DNA from: Paenalicyclobacillus ferrooxydans
Lineage (GTDB): Bacteria > Bacillota > Bacilli > Alicyclobacillales > Alicyclobacillaceae
Length of the DNA stretch: 64,000 bases
Assembly: GCF_001399675.1 (NCBI RefSeq)
Contig: NZ_LJCO01000077.1
Coordinates: forward strand, 88,429-152,428
Direction of reading: 5' to 3'
Shown here piece after piece: positions 62,004 to 64,000 of the stretch. Within the stretch, counting starts at the first letter, position 1, and each line of letters starts with the position of its first letter. The position numbers and the translations under genes were made by a program. The notes under the pieces are model-generated. The model worked only from the letters and a program-made list of their open reading frames with translations, was not told the DNA's origin and made no database searches.

Positions 62004-62543
62004 TTACAAAATGCGGCGGCGTACGTCGATCAGCTTCATTCCAACGAGATACAAGACGGTGGTCATGTATGAAAGGAAAACAGTGAACCACAACAGTGCG
62101 ACTCCCGTCGCGTGATTTGGCCACGCAAGAATGATTACACAAACCGTGATATAGTAAGTCACCGTGGTCAGCTTACCCCAGAAGTTCGCCTTCGGAACCG
62201 CGCGTCTCCCCTGTACATGCACGATGGCCGATCCAACAATCATTGCGGCATCCCGCAACACTAAGAGCCCAGCAACTAACCATGGCACGCGGTGCGATGC
62301 CAAGAGCGAAAACAAGACGGCGAGCATCATGAGCTTGTCCGCCAGCGGATCGAGCAACTGCCCTACCTGCGTCACCAACCCGCGTCGGCGAGCGATTTGC
62401 CCGTCGAGCACATCCGTAGCCCCCGCCAATAGCAGCACAATGAGTGCGCCAACCTTATGAGGGCTCGACGTCACGAAAAATGCCCAGAGGTACACGGGCA
62501 TGAGTACGAGCCGAAACACGGTTAGGATATTTGGGAGATTCAC
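62004..62543 (-). CDS. pgsA: CDP-diacylglycerol-glycerol-3-phosphate 3-phosphatidyltransferase
   Basis: 179-aa membrane enzyme that makes phosphatidylglycerophosphate. NLPNILTVFRLVLMPVY is the usual N-terminus. The CDP-alcohol phosphotransferase motif is complete: DG-x2-AR-x8-G-x3-D-x3-D within LDGQIARRR...LLDPLADK. Four to five TM helices. The GTG at 62543 follows AGGGGG; a longer frame to 62681 is not family-like. Confidence 0.96.
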   Translation of the reverse strand: MNLPNILTVFRLVLMPVYLWAFFVTSSPHKVGALIVLLLAGATDVLDGQIARRRGLVTQVGQLLDPLADKLMMLAVLFSLLASHRVPWLVAGLLVLRDAAMIVGSAIVHVQGRRAVPKANFWGKLTTVTYYITVCVIILAWPNHATGVALLWFTVFLSYMTTVLYLVGMKLIDVRRRIL

Positions 62544-62628
62544 GTTAAAACCCCCTCTATATTCAAGCCAATTATATCTGTTCAATCTCAAATGGTGCAA
62601 CGGGCACACGACTCGTAGGTCGAATGGC

Positions 62629-62772
62629 CTACGCTGGGGGAGGGACTTGGGGCGGGGTGGCGGCACCCTTCGGTTCGCCACCGGTCTTCACCACATTTGA
62701 ACAGGGGGCACTTTTAGGGCCATAGACATAAGGAAAAAAGGTACATGCTCCGCATGTAATTGAATTGGTCAA
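62629..62772 (-). CDS. Possible 47-aa cysteine-containing protein
   Basis: A frame with a compact, protein-like sequence: TCGACTFFPYVYGPKSAPCS with three cysteines (quoted in part: TCGACTFF), then a Pro-rich tail ending QVPPPA. A TTG at 62772 is the likely start, but no good ribosome site precedes it; upstream the frame runs into direct repeats of GACCCAAGAACA (plus strand). A small zinc- or metal-binding protein is possible. Confidence 0.35.
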   Translation of the reverse strand: MTNSITCGACTFFPYVYGPKSAPCSNVVKTGGEPKGAATPPQVPPPA

Positions 62773-62844
62773 AGACCCAAGAACAAAGACCCAGGACCCA
62801 AGAACAGAGCCAAGCCCAGTGCGGGACAATATGTTTGCTGGTTG

Positions 62845-63913
62845 GCGACCGACTCTAGTCGGTCGCACCCACTTAAATCCAGAACTTTGAGCATCTTAGT
62901 CGGCCGAACCGACTTAACCACCTAGGCCCACGCCTTCTTAGTCGCTCCGACCGACTTAGCGCGCCTCAACGGCCACTAAGTCCGGGTTCTTAGTCGGTCA
63001 CACCGACTTAAGTCGCGAATTTTGGGCATCTTAGTCGGCCTAACCGACTTAACCACCAAGACCCACGCCTTCTTAGTCGCTCCGACCGACTTAGCGCGCC
63101 TCCATGGCCACTAAGTCCCGGTTCTTAGTCGGTCACACCGACTTAAGTCGCGAATTTTGAGCATCTTAGTCGGCTAAACCGACTTAACCACCTACGTTCA
63201 TACCTTCTTAGTCGCTCCGACCGACTTAGCGCGCCTCCGCGGCCACTAAGTTCGCGTTCTTAGTCGGTCACGCCGACTTAACTCGCGAATTTTGGGCACC
63301 TTAGTCGGCCAAACCGACTTAACCACCTAGGCCTACGCCTTCTTAGTCGCTCCGACCGACTTAGCGCGCCTCCATGGCCACAAAGTCCCGGTTCTTAGTC
63401 GGTCACGCCGACTTAACTCGCGAATTTTAGGCGTCTTAGTCGGCCAAACCGACTTAACCACCAAGACCCACGCCTTCTTAGTCGCTCCGACCGACTTAGC
63501 GCGCCTCCATGGCCACTAAGTCCCGGTTCTTAGTCGGTCACGCCGACTTAAGTCGCGAATTTTGGGCATCTTAGTCGGCCTAACCGACTTAACCACCTAG
63601 GCCTACGCCTTCTTAGTCGCTCGCACCGACTTAGCGAGCCTCCACGGCCACTAAGTCCGCGTTCTTAGTCGGTCACGCCGACTTAAGTCGCGAATTTTAG
63701 GCATCTTAGTCGGCCTAACCGACTTAACACCCAAGGTCCATGCCTTCTTAGTCGCCCACACCGACTTAGCGAGCCTCCACGGCCACAAAGTCCCGGTTCT
63801 TAGTCGGTCACACCGACTTAAGTCGCGAATTTTGAGCATCTTAGTCGGCCAAACCGACTTAACCACCTAGGCCTACGCCTTCTTAGTCGCCCAAACCGAC
63901 TTAGCACCCCGGC
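62845..63913. repeat. Eight 135-bp tandem repeats packed with interrupted palindromes
   Basis: Units begin near 62856, 62991, 63126, 63261, 63396, 63531, 63666 and 63801, a strict 135-bp period; the last is cut short. The first unit is divergent and is preceded by GCGACCGACT-CT-AGTCGGTCGC (62845-62866). Each unit has three 17-bp sites of form AGTCGS-N5-CCGACT (spacing about 41, 42 and 52 bp), and a further ACTAAG/CTTAGT pair overlaps the first. Both strands have stops, so it is not a coding repeat. It starts 300 bp upstream of pgsA. Confidence 0.97.
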
Positions 63914-63920
63914 GCACTTT

Positions 63921-64000
63921 CCCCACCTTTTCCCCACCTTTTCCCCACCTTTTCCCCACCTTTTCCCCACCTTTTCCCCACCTTTTCCCCACCTTTTCCC
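63921..64000. repeat. 11-bp tandem repeat at window end
   Basis: Seven full copies of CCCCACCTTTT (63921-63997) and the start of an eighth; the array leaves the window. Each copy has a T4 tract and a C4 tract, so the minus strand carries GGGG every 11 bases. Period 11 places the A/T tracts on nearly the same helix face. Confidence 0.97.

Noticed and set aside
63651..63866. 71-aa ORF in the repeat array
   Set aside because: It reads repeat DNA, has no ribosome site, and the frame is closed in neighbouring repeat copies.
62856..63913. CRISPR array
   Set aside because: Unit length is 135 bp with no unique spacers, and no cas gene is in the window. The sequence between palindromes is itself repeated.

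Overview
The window looks like chromosome of an acid-tolerant, spore-forming Firmicute close to Alicyclobacillus. This is an inference from gene content: a bacterial G1-type (eqolisin) acid protease, several surface proteins with copper-amine-oxidase-like 'stalk' domains, a TasA/SipW matrix operon, a ComK-like protein, strong AGGAGG-type ribosome sites and frequent TTG/GTG starts. No rRNA, tRNA, CRISPR array, insertion sequence or phage gene was found.

Layout. (1) 1-8.4 kb: the 3' end of an unknown gene; then a minus-strand catabolic operon (MFS transporter, isocitrate-lyase-superfamily lyase, HMG-CoA-lyase-family enzyme, family III CoA transferase, second MFS transporter) facing a divergent FadR-type GntR regulator, with several copies of a TTGTATRCAA-like operator between them; then an EcsC-family gene. 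(2) 8.5-16.4 kb: a long HlyD-type adaptor; a matrix operon in the order TapA-like, SipW, TasA-like, TasA-like; a NarL-type response regulator; an AT-rich membrane diguanylate cyclase. (3) 16.4-40.7 kb: a G1 protease, then a 22-kb minus-strand glycan cluster. In transcription order it holds an O-antigen-ligase/Wzy_C protein, a polyprenyl-phosphate sugar transferase, two GT2 enzymes, an ABC-2 permease and ATPase, UDP-galactopyranose mutase, three more GT2 enzymes, a beta-helix protein, GH2, GH43, GalU, RmlA, RmlB, RmlD and RmlC. It ends in a second priming transferase broken by four frameshifts, followed by a strong terminator. The gene set matches S-layer protein glycosylation loci of thermophilic bacilli and predicts a rhamnose- and galactofuranose-containing glycan. 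(4) 41-58 kb: a MacB-type ABC exporter with its adaptor, three secreted stalk-domain proteins (one with an SLH-like segment, one a glucosaminidase, one probably the S-layer protein), a DUF4855 protein, two lipoproteins (one a polysaccharide deacetylase) and a TPR glycosyltransferase. (5) 58.7-62.8 kb: YigZ, a ComK-family protein divergent from an atypical sigma factor, FabZ, PgsA and a possible tiny cysteine protein. (6) 62.8-64 kb: an array of eight 135-bp tandem repeats, each carrying three 17-bp interrupted palindromes, followed by an 11-bp A-tract/G-tract repeat that runs off the window.

How it fits together: most of the window builds the cell envelope. Nucleotide sugars (GalU, RmlABCD, Glf) feed the GT2 enzymes on a lipid carrier primed by the intact sugar transferase. 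The ABC-2 transporter exports the chain and the Wzy_C protein probably attaches it to a surface protein, with the 778-aa protein the obvious nearby acceptor. Matrix fibres (TasA/SipW) and envelope remodelling enzymes are encoded alongside.

The least explained parts are the palindrome array at 62.8-63.9 kb, the helically phased 11-bp repeats at 40.9 kb and the substrate of the 0.5-7.3 kb catabolic operon.
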